From Rhyacophila brunnea (taxonomy: Eukaryota > Arthropoda > Insecta > Trichoptera > Rhyacophilidae): 64,000 nt of DNA. The notes beneath the pieces are model-generated. The model was given only the letters and a program-made list of their open reading frames with translations. It did not search any database and was not told the origin of the DNA. This document shows, in pieces, positions 43,560 through 54,189 of this stretch. Position 1 is the stretch's first letter; each line of letters begins with the position of its first letter. The stretch is from the NCBI GenBank assembly GCA_022495005.1, contig JAGYXB010000797.1, forward strand, positions 248,001 through 312,000, given 5' to 3'. Position numbers and translations under genes: made by a program.

Positions 43560-43680
43560 GTAGAACGTTGCGTGGAACATCGGATTCACCACTGTGGGGG
43601 TCATGGTGTAGTAGATGATGAAGTCGAGATTTGGTGGTTGCTCCTATGGATGGCGAAGCGTAAATTAGAGAAACAAATAA
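43560..43680 (-). mobile_element. LTR retrotransposon 5' leader scrap
   Basis: The minus strand has 'taggagcaaccaccaaatct', then 'ccacagtggtgaatccgatg' and 'ttccacgcaac'. A TGGTGAAxCCGA block after an LTR end is common in insect LTR retrotransposons near the primer-binding site. 'ggagcaaccaccaaa' also occurs in the LTR remnant near 21.92 kb. The overlapping 112- and 95-codon frames are incidental. Confidence 0.45.
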
Positions 43681-44202
43681 TATTCCATTCACTTTCTTTC
43701 CTTGAGGGGTGGGTTTCGTACCCGAAAATTTCCTCCTTGTGTGCGCACCTGGCATGTATAATAAGTAACTATACATATCATATTCAATCAATACCCTGCA
43801 AGAAAAGAAGTATTGATACTTGGCAGTCACTTATAAAAGATTTCCATATACTTGTTGCGACTAAGACGCGCCAGCAATATTGATAGCTCTTCGAGGCGTC
43901 TTCGGCGGAGCTTAAGGGAAGAATGTGTTCACTTCTTCAATGGAAACGGAGAAAGCTTCTCATTGTTAGATGTCGACGAGAGCTTTTTCAAAAGCGCTAT
44001 TGTTCAATATTTGAGTGGTTGTACATGAGTTCTATCAATAAAGAATGTATTATTAGTTTGCTATTGGCTCAACTGGCATTATATGCCAAGCCTCGATATA
44101 TTTTACATTATAAAGTAATGTAATATAGGAATTAGTTTTGAATATTGAATTAATACAAGTAGACTGGTTACAAAGATGAGAATATACATATTATTATGAA
44201 TA
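43681..44202. other. Unassigned DNA
   Basis: The stretch 43860-44050 is GC-richer, with 'tcgaggcgtcttcggcggag' and an aataaa (44037), possibly an old LTR. No coding motif was seen. Confidence 0.3.
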
Positions 44203-44744
44203 GCGAAGGATGGAGGTAGGTTGTTAAGATCCGCATAAATAATGCACACTAAACTTTGTCAGTCCAACGTATTTGTTTTTGTTGAACTAATACTAAAATA
44301 TGTAGATATTGTTTGTTAGTTTTTAAAATTCAATCCAAGCCATTCATAGTAGATATGAAAAATATTCGTTTATCTATAAAAAATATAAATTTAATCAATA
44401 AAAAATACACAAATTTAAATATTTTATGGATACAAGAAAATTTCTATCGATTATGGTTTGGGTAGGTAGGGAAGGCTTAATGAATTTAAAAAAAAAACCA
44501 ATACCATTATTAAATAAATAGGTATTACTGAAAAAGTCTTCACTATTTTGTCGCATCGCCCATTGCATAACTAAGTTATTATGGTTTGGTTTAGGCACCG
44601 TTTAATTGAATTTCAAAAACTAACAAGCACCATCTGCAAATTGCATTCCTACTTCAATGAAAACAAACGAGTTATGACTGACAAAGTTTAGTGTGCACTA
44701 TATACATCGAATCTTAATAGCTTACCTCCACCCTTTGCCACTGG
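44203..44744. repeat. RepB foldback element, longest copy
   Basis: The left end gcgaaggatggaggtaggtt mirrors the right end agcttacctccaccctttgc. The arms extend inward about 150 bp: left 'gcacactaaactttgtcagt' against right 'actgacaaagtttagtgtgc', then 'ttgttagtttttaaaattca' against 'gaatttcaaaaactaacaag'. The middle 200 bp is AT-rich. No ORF is present. Confidence 0.85.
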
Positions 44745-45334
44745 TATGTATAGAAACTTTAAAGTTACATAATATGCGAGTGTACATTCTTTATAATTAT
44801 CATTTTTAACATTATGTAGTTGTTCTCAAATATTGATTGCAAATTTTTGTTTATTAATGTTTTCTGCATTTGAATGTGACAAGCCAAATTATTATAACGA
44901 TATTTTACAAACTACGGCCACGGTATACAATCCAATGTTAGAATTAATAAAATGCATATAATTTTTCATATAAAGCAGTGACATGTTTGAAAAATGTTTC
45001 GCATATAAATCGGCACGATATAGTATAATTACGATGATGAAAAAACAGCTCTTCACTTTTTTTTTAACCATTTGGACTGGAGACACTTTGTCATTTTGTG
45101 TATTGTTAAATGCAATTTAATAAAAAAAAATATAGGCGTAATGAGAATTATTGGTATCTGTAGGCTGGTAACACTATCTGTAAAATGATGCTTCACATCC
45201 AAAGAAAGATCCCGTGATACGCCCAATTAGGACCGGGTATGGTTTGGCGGGTCTATTAAGTTTATTGATTATAACTGCATATGGGTAATTAGTAGTGATT
45301 GCAGACACTGAATATCAAAAAATTACAACCATTG
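44745..45334. other. Unassigned DNA
   Basis: AT-rich, no recognised feature. Confidence 0.4.
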
Positions 45335-46065
45335 TTTTGAAATTGGAAATGCCGTATTAGTGATACCAATTTCTGCCCAGTTTATCGATTTAACCATGTA
45401 GTTTAAATTGACGTAATTAGATAGGAGGCGCGCAGCATAATTGGTTAATGCACAGTTGGCGCGATACCAGTGGTTATACGGGTTCAAATCTCGTCGAGCA
45501 TCGTACTTTTTTTTTTATGAAATATGACTTTTTTAGTGGATATATTTGAGGTGTTTTCAAGTCATGCATGTTGAATATATTCGACTGTGTTTAGGAAAAC
45601 GGGCGTAACCCTCGATTTTTCTAAAAGTGCTTTAATTAGATATTAACAATGTATACAACTAAATACAAGCTCCGTAAAAAGGAAGTAAGTCACACATGCC
45701 GATTTATTATCTTAATTCAGGTTTTAATTGAGTTTTAATTAAGTTTTATTTGAAGGAAAAAAGCATTTCCCCTCAATTTTAATGATTTTTCTGTAATAAC
45801 TTCTTTAATTATTAGTAGATCGAGAAGATATTACACGAAATAATCAATCATCACGCACCCAATGTCTGTGACTATTTTTTTTTTATTAATATTGAACCAA
45901 AATAATTCAAAAAACGTTTTTTCCCTCTCCTGTAAAATATGTTCTGTGTGGGTTACGCCCTTTTTCCTAAACACAGTCGATGGAATGTTAGATTCTTGTT
46001 GTTGAAAATTTTGTGAATTATTCGTTGTTATAAAAGAAATTGTTTATTATAAATAGAGTTGTTAT
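45335..46065 (+). mobile_element. SINE-2 copy split by a MITE
   Basis: The head at about 45428-45506 has an A-box-like cagcataattggttaatgc, 'gcgataccagtgg' and B region gggttcaaatctcg. The SINE-2 tail begins (gaggtgttttcaagtcatgc) and breaks at 45580. It resumes at 45981 (tggaatgttagattcttg, then gtgaattattcgttg). The 400 bp between is the MITE listed separately, so that MITE is younger. Confidence 0.75.
45581..45980. mobile_element. MITE with TCGACT termini, copy 2, nested in SINE-2
   Basis: The left end tcgactgtgtttaggaaaac and the inverse of the right end (tcgactgtgtttaggaaaaa) match nearly perfectly, and the match continues through gggcgtaaccc, giving TIRs of about 30 bp. Length 400 bp, no ORF. 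Interior 'gccgatttatt' matches the 24.8-kb copy. The flanking duplication is not clear. Confidence 0.85.
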
Positions 46066-46779
46066 CAAGTATTGCTATTTTCTATGTTGGTAAATTTAAA
46101 AAATGTATTACGTTTAATAAAATACAGAATAATACAATACTTTACGGATTTAAATGTTTTGAGAAAATATTAATATATTATATCGCTATGTGACGCTACG
46201 GTATTTTTAAGAGTAATGACGACATGATTTAATTTTGATACTTATTGGCAACCCTTAATAATTTTAAATAAAACAAAATAACCTCTTATTTTTTTTTTCA
46301 TTTTACTGTAAAAACATTAAGCACAAACTTGAGTGCTTATTTTCTTCCACTATCATAATGCTTGCAAAAAACAAATTAATGTGTAAGATAATCAACATCG
46401 AAATCCCAGCTAAGTCCGGATAGTGAAATAGTCCATCAATCTTGTCGAGGGACACCCGATTGAGTCAGCAATAAAAACCATGCATCTCATTTTATACTGT
46501 GGTGAAAAATATTGGATATCCGTGATTTTATTTTTATACTGGTATTGGATAAAGTGATTATCATTGTTTGTTCATCAATCACGCTAACGGTTTACTCATA
46601 CGTGGTCTGTTTATTATCTGTCAAAGTAACAAGGAAGTATCTACATTATGTTATAATCAGAGAAATGATAATAAATGATATACCTTAGCTGGACACGTAA
46701 CGTCTGACAGGCTACAGTACTTTTAAAATACATTTTTATCAATGTTTTATGATTAACTAATAACTTCAATTTAGCATGC
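46066..46779. other. Unassigned AT-rich DNA
   Basis: No recognised feature. Confidence 0.4.
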
Positions 46780-47100
46780 ATAATTTTGAAAACACTTCTG
46801 AGAAAATATATAACCAATAAAACCCAATATACACCCAGCAGGAATCAAACATACATCTCTCGAGATTCGCGCCCACGTACATCAACCATAATGCTATAGG
46901 AATCTTATCTAATTCCAACAAATTTTAACTAATGGATCTTACAATACTCTCTGAACCGCTTACCAATTTCAGTTACTATTGGCAATCGGCTTTTGTATTT
47001 TTAAACCAAAGTAGGTATTAATTACTTTAATTACTAACCCACGTCACGGATCACTCCAAGATTTTTTGTTGTAACTTACTTGAACTTGCTAATAATTTAA
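46780..47100 (-). mobile_element. SINE-2 compound copy, right part displaced
   Basis: This matches the 19.48-kb copy in the same orientation: gcataattttgaaaacactt, the tRNA-like core 'gcaggaatcaaacatacatc', 'cgcgcccacgtac', then 'tattggcaatcggcttttgt' and 'cacgtcacggatcactcc'. The distal piece (attctcaaatcctgtaaatt, attcgttgaataaa) lies beyond a LINE fragment, at 47600-47645. Confidence 0.7.
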
Positions 47101-47117
47101 TGAACTATTTTTAACAT

Positions 47118-47475
47118 TTAAAAACAAAGAAATAGTAAACAGTGTAAAGAAGAAATAAATATATTATGCAATATTACAAAAACAGCATGAAAAGTGAAGT
47201 AAAAAGCACAAAAATTATAAAAAATATTGATTATAAAGCATGGAAGCACACCGAATGAGCTAAGTGGACCATATTTTCGGAAATTATAAAACAAATACAC
47301 TCATCCTCACGTCGGTGGAATATATTGACATCCAAAGCAATGGTTGAACAGAGTTATTGCAGGTTAGTTTTGTTTCTTGGGAGAATGCTCCCGATTTCTA
47401 AGAAGTTATCAGGGACACACAAGTCAATACCACCAAGAATGGCAGAGTTCTCATTTACACCACGTATAAGCCGAA
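47118..47475 (-). mobile_element. CR1/jockey-type LINE, 5'-truncated
   Basis: On the minus strand the bases encode, with indels, NENSAILGGIDLCVP then a Leu/Pro-rich stretch and the final 'DVNIFH'-like tail region. It is a diverged homologue of the 60.8-61.25-kb fragment (shared ttctcatt-accacgtata, gggacacacaagtcaa, ctcatcctcacgt). It is A-rich in the 3' UTR. It sits inside a SINE-2 copy, separating its two parts. Confidence 0.6.
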
Positions 47476-48029
47476 AAAAATACGTGACCAACTATTCATA
47501 ATTATCTTCTAGCATTTAAACTACAGTATGTGAGCATACCTAATAGAAAGTCAGTTGGATAAAAGCCACGGAGTGTATCTATGTAACTTAAGCTAAATGA
47601 CACATTCTCAAATCCTGTAAATTATTCGTTGAATAAAAGAAATAATTTATTATAGTAGTAAATAAATAAGTGCTACGTAATGCACGAATATAGTTAATTT
47701 CCAAAATTACTTGAAAGATAGTTTCATCGAAATTTGTTACACAAACCGTAAAAAGTGGTATTCCCCGTTTAACATTTTAAACTTAATGTTCTGAATAAAA
47801 AGTTCACAGTTTACGAGAAAGTTTGAACTTATATTATCATGGAAAATTAAATAACTTTACACTTCCTTTGTGTAATAATGGTTTTCAAAATCCTACTTAT
47901 GTTGTAGGTATCTACAAACTTCGCATGAAGGGTCAAAATATGAATTAAAATTTAAGTAAGTAGTCTATAATGTACTGACTACTAAACATATAATGTACTG
48001 ACTACTAAAGACTTTTTAGAATTTTTGAG
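47476..48029. other. Displaced SINE-2 tail plus unassigned DNA
   Basis: 47600-47645 holds the SINE-2 distal tail (see the 46.78-kb entry). 47970-48010 has two copies of 'ataatgtactgactactaaa'. Nothing else was recognised. Confidence 0.4.
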
Positions 48030-48150
48030 TTGTCACCGTGTATTCTTCTACTTTCTTTCCTCGATGTTTCGGTCTCGTTGTAGATAGAGATGCTCTACTA
48101 CGAGTCCAAAAATTTAAGGAAAGAAGAAGGAAAAACACGCGGTGTGAACC
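48030..48150. mobile_element. Small hairpin element
   Basis: The left arm gttgtcaccgtgtattcttc and ctttctttcct pairs with the inverse of the right arm (aggaaagaagaagg, acacgcggtgtgaac). The arms are about 55 bp, imperfect, around a short loop 'tagatagagatgctcta'. No coding capacity. Confidence 0.6.
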
Positions 48151-48752
48151 CAAAAATCCATTGCATTGAGTAGGTTATCTTAATTTCCTCGTATTATGCT
48201 GGCAAATGGATTATGCCTATTGTGGTTAAGTATACATAAGATCAATTTTTACGAGGAATATCTGTTAGCCATTTAATTAACACATACGAATATGTACAGG
48301 ATTTTGACGATGAAGGTGTTGTTGAGGAAAGACTAGTGGTTGTTGCGTGGACTGAGTCCGAGCATTTATTTATCAAATACAAAAGAGTACCAGCCAAAAT
48401 AAAAAGTGAAATTTTTGTTTTGCCTTCCATTTTCATAATATTCAACATCTTCATCGTCAATGTATGGAAACTATGCACGGCAATACTTTACACGGAGTTC
48501 TCGTCACCACTGTCCACCATGTATATCATTTACCACTAGAATTATATGCGTATCCACAAAGTTACATCATCTTTAATATTATAATTTGACATATTATTTC
48601 TATCGTTAACTGACCGAATAGCTAAAGTAAATAGTATTACAGTATGTATTATGTCTATAGTATTTAAGTGTCAACTAGCGCTATGTTTTGTAATTTTTAA
48701 AATGTATTATAGTCACGTGTTCGTGGAGCGATTTGCGCGCTTTATAGATTAT

Positions 48753-49131
48753 CGTATCCGGAAATTTGTACGTAAACAGTAGTTCACCGCAGGACACTTA
48801 TTCGTGCGCCGCAGTTCGTGTAACACTTAATCAAATGACGAGTTCTTCGTTGAACATTTCACCGTGGAGTATATTTGTACGTATGCTACAACATGTGGTG
48901 AATTTTATGAGATGTCTTTAATAGGTTAGGTTAGGGTTAATATAATTGGAACAGTACTATTTGCAAACTATCGCCGCATTTTGTAAGATACGTACAAATG
49001 TATTTCACGGTGAAATGTTCAACGAAGTACTCGTCATTTGATAAAATGTTATACAAACTTATGTTTCACGTACTGCAGCACACGAATAAGTGTCCCACGA
49101 TGAACTGCCTACGTACAACTTACATGTAACC
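48753..49131 (-). mobile_element. M9 element, copy 4, perfect 9-bp duplication
   Basis: The 9-mer atagattat occurs at 48744-48752 and 49132-49140 without mismatch. Read on the minus strand the element starts ggttacatgtaagttgtacg and ends atttccggatacg. The centre has aataggttaggttagggtta (about 48920-48939), i.e. (TTAGG)n. The palindromic interior (caccgtggagtatatttgta / tttcacggtgaaatgttcaa) parallels copy 1. No ORF is present. Confidence 0.9.
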
Positions 49132-49140
49132 ATAGATTAT

Positions 49141-49750
49141 TAATTGTTGATGCAATTGGTAGCGTGGTCGATTGCCAACCGAGAGAATATTTTCCCGCGA
49201 TTTTTAATTAGTTTACTAAAAATGAGGTCCCTACCTAATACAACAAAGCGGACATCTCACCCTCTAACATGTTATGATATCTACCAGGCTAGAAGGAAAC
49301 AACGTTATTGAAAGTAAAAAAACTATCAGGAGTGCAGAAAAACAAATCCGATAGTTTCAGCTGTAATTCGAGTTAAAAACATTACGACATGCTATTTCCA
49401 TTTTCAGACACGCACGACGCTAACGGAGCTCTGACAGAGGGCTCAAAACCAACTTATTATTGCACAGGTAACGAAAAATCTCTGCAAAGTATCAGGCGTG
49501 CAGAACAGGAGCACGGGTAAATTTTCCACTTGCAACGTGTGTGATATTATTTCCCCCAGGAAGGACGCGCACGACACGGCACGGCGATACCTCACGCTCT
49601 GACAGATGACTACCAGGCGAGCAAACAGACGCAAGGGTATTAGGTTAATACATGTCGCGACCAAATCCACTTACACACGCGGCTTATGTGCTCCTGCTTA
49701 GTTTAGCCGCAGGGCTGAGGTTAAATTCTTTTTTTATTTGAGTTTCCACT
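49141..49750. repeat. Possible diverged tandem duplication (about 170-bp unit)
   Basis: Two blocks share order: 'actatcaggagtgcagaaaa', 'tttccattttcagacacgca', 'cgacgctaacgg' near 49320-49430, and 'agtatcaggcgtgcagaaca', 'ttttccacttgcaacg', 'gaaggacgcgcacgacacg' near 49488-49580. The blocks are GC-richer than the flanks. The identity is old and indel-rich, and no function can be assigned. Confidence 0.4.
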
Positions 49751-51060
49751 TCACTTGCCTTCAAAGAAAGTTTTTCACCTACCTGTCATGTGTATTGTAC
49801 ATTATGACCGTATAATAGTATATTACGTTTCAAGCATACATCGCAGATACGATTTTCCTTATAAAGAAAATATTATGTTTCGAAAAAATCCTGTGAATAG
49901 CGTATTAAATACACAAATAAATGGTTTGTATCGAAAGCATTTAATAAATTCAAATATTAAACTTAACTATCTATACCCATATAATATAAATAAATAATGT
50001 AACCTAACCTAACCAAAATCATATTACTCAACCAGAAATTATGTGGACATCTATGTGGACATCTTCATAGATAAAACAAGTACACAGTAATTCTTCAAAA
50101 TTGATACAAAAGTGTTGGTTGCTGTCAAATAATTACGTTTTATAAACATAAATCTCACACATAATATAGTAACGGATTATCTACACAAACACCAATCAAA
50201 AGGGGATTGAATAATTTGTTTTCATTGGCTGGAATTGCAAACTTGTAGATTTTGTAGAGATTAATCAATGTGATAATAATGAACGTGGAGAATGTATTGC
50301 CATTTTCAACAGCAAATAAACCAATGATAGGAATACTTTATCCGCAGTGTGTGTATTTATTCAATTGACAGCAGATAAAGCTATCATAAAAATATTGAAA
50401 GTTTATAACAACCATTAATTTATTTATCGTACTAATTTAGGTATTTAGAGTTGACAAAGGATTATAACAATATGTCTATATTATATAAATTTGTATGCTA
50501 GAAAAAAAAATCATGATCATCCAATACGTGGAACATGCACATAAAGCACAAAGAAATTAGCAATATGCCTGATTTTAGAAGGCATGTCAAACTTCAAATT
50601 TCTATTACCCCATAACATAATTTCGAGACTTACCAAATTTTGGCAGTAACCCCCGTTATTTTGTAATGGATTTTTAGTACTGTAGTTTTTTGCGACCCTC
50701 GATTTGCCTGTCGGCATCTTCAGACACTATTGTCATTGTACATTTACCATTGGTGAGTGGAAATAGTGCCTGAATATCTTAGGTCGCAAAATGCGACTCA
50801 AATGAAATAGTACAATACTTAAATTCATTAGAATTTCAATTCAAATTTCATCAATTATTACCCTCGGTCGATAGTATTAATATCATTAATTTATAATTAT
50901 TGTTTTGTAGTTTTCATAATTTTACCATTGTATTTCAATTAAAATAATACGATATTTATATCTAGCTGGATATATTTATATCTAGCTGGAGAGTACAATT
51001 TGATAAAATACCGTGTCGAATTAAGGAATTAAAATTATTTGGTACTGTTCGGTTATCAGG
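49751..51060. other. Unassigned AT-rich DNA
   Basis: A short telomere-like tract (taacctaacctaacc) lies near 50000-50014. A tandem pair 'tatttatatctagctgga' lies near 50953-50990. No gene was recognised. Confidence 0.4.
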
Positions 51061-51211
51061 AATACAGCGGAAAACACATTTTGAAAATACCCGATACACT
51101 GGATTATTTGTTAGTTTGGATTAGTTTAGGTTAGGTTAGGTTTGATTAAGTTAACCTAACAAATAATCCAGTTTATCGGCTATTTTCAAAACGTGTTTTC
51201 CGCTGTATTTT
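51061..51211. mobile_element. Hairpin element with telomere-like loop
   Basis: Left arm 51061-51114 (aatacagcggaaaacacatt ... ggattatttgttag) and right arm 51158-51211 are inverse copies with about three mismatches. The ~43-bp loop holds ttaggttaggttagg (51129-51143). The arm motif 'aataatcca' plus 'tatcggctattttcaaaa' also lies in M9 copies 2 and 3, so it is related to the M9 interior. Confidence 0.8.
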
Positions 51212-52111
51212 GTACAATAATTATTCTACTAGTTATCAATTTTCTTGAATATCATTGAAATAATAATATAAATCATCTTGATTTAAAAATATCTGTAACC
51301 TGGACAATTTCACGGTTCAAAGAATATCTAATTTAATTTTCCTTAAATATACAAATAAAATTATATCTCATCCAAGAATGAAAAGGATAAATATTTTGTA
51401 CAAGAGAGTATTCCATTGATAGAATGGCGTCTTACACAAAGACCAGTTTTGAAACTTTGAATGGGAACACACAGCCATCCAACAGATTAATCTTTCCTTA
51501 CAAAATATACGTCTCATGCCAGACTTACCCGTCATCGTGGCAGTCGGTATTAATGATGGGAAACACCGGTTCCAGATAAATTGGATTGGTATTGTCAGTT
51601 CAATATTATATTCATTAGATAAAGATTTCCATAGTGCGGTGCAACCGAACAGATTGAACTGCTAAAAGAGAGTAATATCTTTAAGTCGTCGCCGCGTGTT
51701 CTTTTGTATATTTTTTTTTTATAAATAGTTATCAAATTAGTGCTATACATTTTTCAAACGTCATATTATTATCAGACATTTGTGTTCAGTAATGTTTAGT
51801 AAATCATTATGGAAAGATAGAAAGTTTTACAGCGTATAAAAATTGTTAAAATTTAATACAACAATAAGCCGGCTCTCACATCTAAACTCGTCTTGCCCGC
51901 AACGTATCGAATACGTCGTTAGTCATAAAACACACGTCATCTTATGGACCTTCGCACACTGCTGGAAGAAAATATTTTAGTTTGAAAAAAACATTTGGAG
52001 GCACATGCAACTATGTATTTTCACCCGACATGCAGCGCAGGGACAATCCCGAAATGTCGCATTCGTCATTTATTTTGGACGTCACTGTCCTCGCATGGCC
52101 CTGTATACGCA
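51212..52111. other. Unassigned AT-rich DNA
   Basis: No recognised feature. Confidence 0.4.
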
Positions 52112-52113
52112 TA

Positions 52114-52677
52114 TGAGGCGTCTAATTCCAAAAAGCGATAAGTCCACATTTGGTCAAAATCGAGAAAAAAATATGCACGTATTCTTTGTATAATTTTACA
52201 CAATATGTATTGATCTATACATTCCAAAACGCAAGATAACCCTACGAAAAAAAATATTTTAAGTCTCGATTTATTACAAAAAGCGCCAAGTCCCTGTTTC
52301 ATATTATTTAAAGCTTGGTTGATTTCGCGCGTGTTTAAGTCAACCAATAAGGGAACGTTGTATATTGAAAAGGGCGTCTCCCATGCTGTAGTATTTGGTA
52401 AACTCATGACAGTGCCACGAAAATATGTGCCTTATGCGGAGTAAATTAAAAAGTGAGGTACAAATAGCGCTACGTCCAATTTTATTTTGCCTATATTTAT
52501 TGCATTTAAGAGTTTATCGGCTGAAACAAATTGCCATTTGATTCTAATTTCGACAAGAATACAACGGAAAAAATAATCTCACGTTAAAACAAATAATTGA
52601 AGCTTGAAACATAAAAACGTTGTTTCCCAAAAATATTGAATTGTGGACTTGTCGCTTTTTGTAATTAGATGCCTCAT
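52114..52677. mobile_element. Tc1/mariner-type MITE with TA flanks
   Basis: Flanked by TA on both sides (52112-52113 and 52678-52679). The inverted termini tgaggcgtctaattccaaaa and tgaggcatctaattacaaaa (right end, inverse) continue through agcga(t/c)aagtccaca, giving TIRs of about 37 bp with three or four mismatches. The 564-bp body holds a minus-strand 113-codon frame (52407-52066) that starts inside the element and runs across its left end; no transposase motif was recognised in it. A TA duplication and TIRs fit Tc1/mariner, by inference. Confidence 0.8.
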
Positions 52678-53067
52678 ATAAGGAAGTTGCATGTTGCGCT
52701 CAGTTTTGATTACACGGCCTTAGATTTCTTAAAGAAACACTCAGTTTCCGTCAAAATTCCTTTCTGTGTCTATGTATATTATAGTAATTCTACACACAAT
52801 GGTCTCTACATCCTGAAGCGGGTCCCCAGGCCAGAATGTTTGGCAGGCCCCACACATATCGCTAATGTTAAAGACAATGTGTTATTCTACATTTTATTGT
52901 TACCTAAGTGGAACCCCAGGGTTCTCCAAAATAAAATTAAAAACATCCTGCGTGTTTATAGCGATTCTTCGTATTTTTATATAAATCCACTTGAATTACT
53001 GATGCCGACCCCTTTTTGTGGTAGTCAAGTAACATGCGCCCTTCAGACAATTGAAATAAATTTCTAA
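52669..53067 (+). CDS. Unrecognised 132-codon open frame
   Basis: The frame is open from ATG (52669, within the MITE right end) to a TAA. Most of it (52680-53067) is GC-richer than its surroundings and longer than most chance frames here. The middle reads VPRPECLAGPTHIANVKDNV and then ILLLPKWNPRVLQNKI. No domain was recognised. The minus strand of the same DNA has 'gagaaccctggggttccact', which resembles transposon-like sequence, so it may be a decayed element rather than a gene. The true start, if coding, may be downstream of the MITE. Confidence 0.25.
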   Translation: MPHIRKLHVALSFDYTALDFLKKHSVSVKIPFCVYVYYSNSTHNGLYILKRVPRPECLAGPTHIANVKDNVLFYILLLPKWNPRVLQNKIKNILRVYSDSSYFYINPLELLMPTPFCGSQVTCALQTIEINF

Positions 53068-53809
53068 ATGTGAATTATCATTTAAATATATCAATCATCA
53101 TTTGTCACACCGAATTGCATCATATATCCATATATTTGTAAATGTTAACATTATTTAAGTTCAATTGAAATAACCCTGCAGGCGACTTTTTTTTTACTAT
53201 CTGAGCAAATTTGTGGTGCGTGTTTATCTCACTTAACTGGTTGACCTGCCACACCGAGCCCCCTATAAGATTGCGCCTATAAGCTAGAGCCCTGTCAGCC
53301 CGGGCATGGTCTACACAATATTAAAAAAAAAAAACAATTAAATACAATGTTTTTTAATCTATATGTAGAAGATTTGACTAATATAAAAAAGCATAAATGA
53401 CATAGACTATAGCTGATAAACGATTTAATATAAATGTTTGTTCTTTTACAGGGACGTAGAATTATAATTTTAAAATACGTGAAATGTTTCATACAGGTGA
53501 AGGTGAGTTAAAATTAAAAAAAACGAATTACCAAAAATCTCTGACACATTCAAGACAACTAACTCGATTATATTTTCATGGTAGATAAAAAAAGTCAACT
53601 AAAGATGTACAAAAACTATATTGATTATTGTTTATTATTAGGAACTTTAATCTGGCATCTATAATTAGTCTCATGTCTGATATAAAATAAATGAAAAAGA
53701 TTTATACTGCTAAGGAAAATGTCTTGCGTACACACAATTAATAATTAATGAAGTCAACCAAATGGCCAGAAAGACTTTTAAAACCTTTTAATATTCGCAA
53801 AATGTTTAT
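53068..53809. other. Unassigned DNA
   Basis: A GC-richer patch at 53225-53310 (gacctgccacaccgagcccc, gagccctgtcagcccgggc) stands in AT-rich DNA and was not identified. Confidence 0.35.
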
Positions 53810-54170
53810 TTATTTATTTAGAAAAAGAGTATTACGGCATTACAGCGATTGGCCAATGCGCCATAATACATAATAAATAAAAAATTATAAAAATATCTTA
53901 ATTACAAATAACAACTAATATAACAAGAAAGTAGAAAAGACAGCATGTCTATATGTAAATATTAAAGAAACATGTTAATATATACAATTATAAATTTAAC
54001 CTATTTAACACGTCCAAAAACATTATATAGGAAATAAAAAATAAATCAACCTTTATGGTGCCATCAAATAAGTTAATTGCACGATACACAGCATCATGAA
54101 ACATAACATCTGTCCTGCGACGAGGTATCTTGAAGACCGTAGTGGGCTCGCACATCAGAACTCGCCGCAT
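53810..54170 (-). mobile_element. CR1/jockey-type LINE, 5'-truncated
   Basis: The minus-strand frame (54170-53988) encodes FKIPRRRTDVMFHDAVYRAI, then NLFDGTIKVDLFFISYIMF and DVLNRLNL before a stop. It is nearly identical in protein to the end of the 25.5-kb copy (MIPRRRTDVMSDDAVYRAIN). The 3' UTR shares tttttatttattatgtatta and ends in (AATA)n near 53810. The first residues before FKIPRRRT do not match, which marks the truncation point. Confidence 0.85.
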
Positions 54171-54189
54171 GCGTCTTACGACGAATTCG

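Noticed and set aside
43545..43883. 112-codon plus-strand frame
   Set aside because: It runs antisense over an LTR leader scrap and into unassigned DNA; no domain seen.
52066..52407. 113-codon minus-strand frame as a host gene
   Set aside because: It starts inside the TA-flanked MITE and crosses its left end; no transposase or host domain was recognised.
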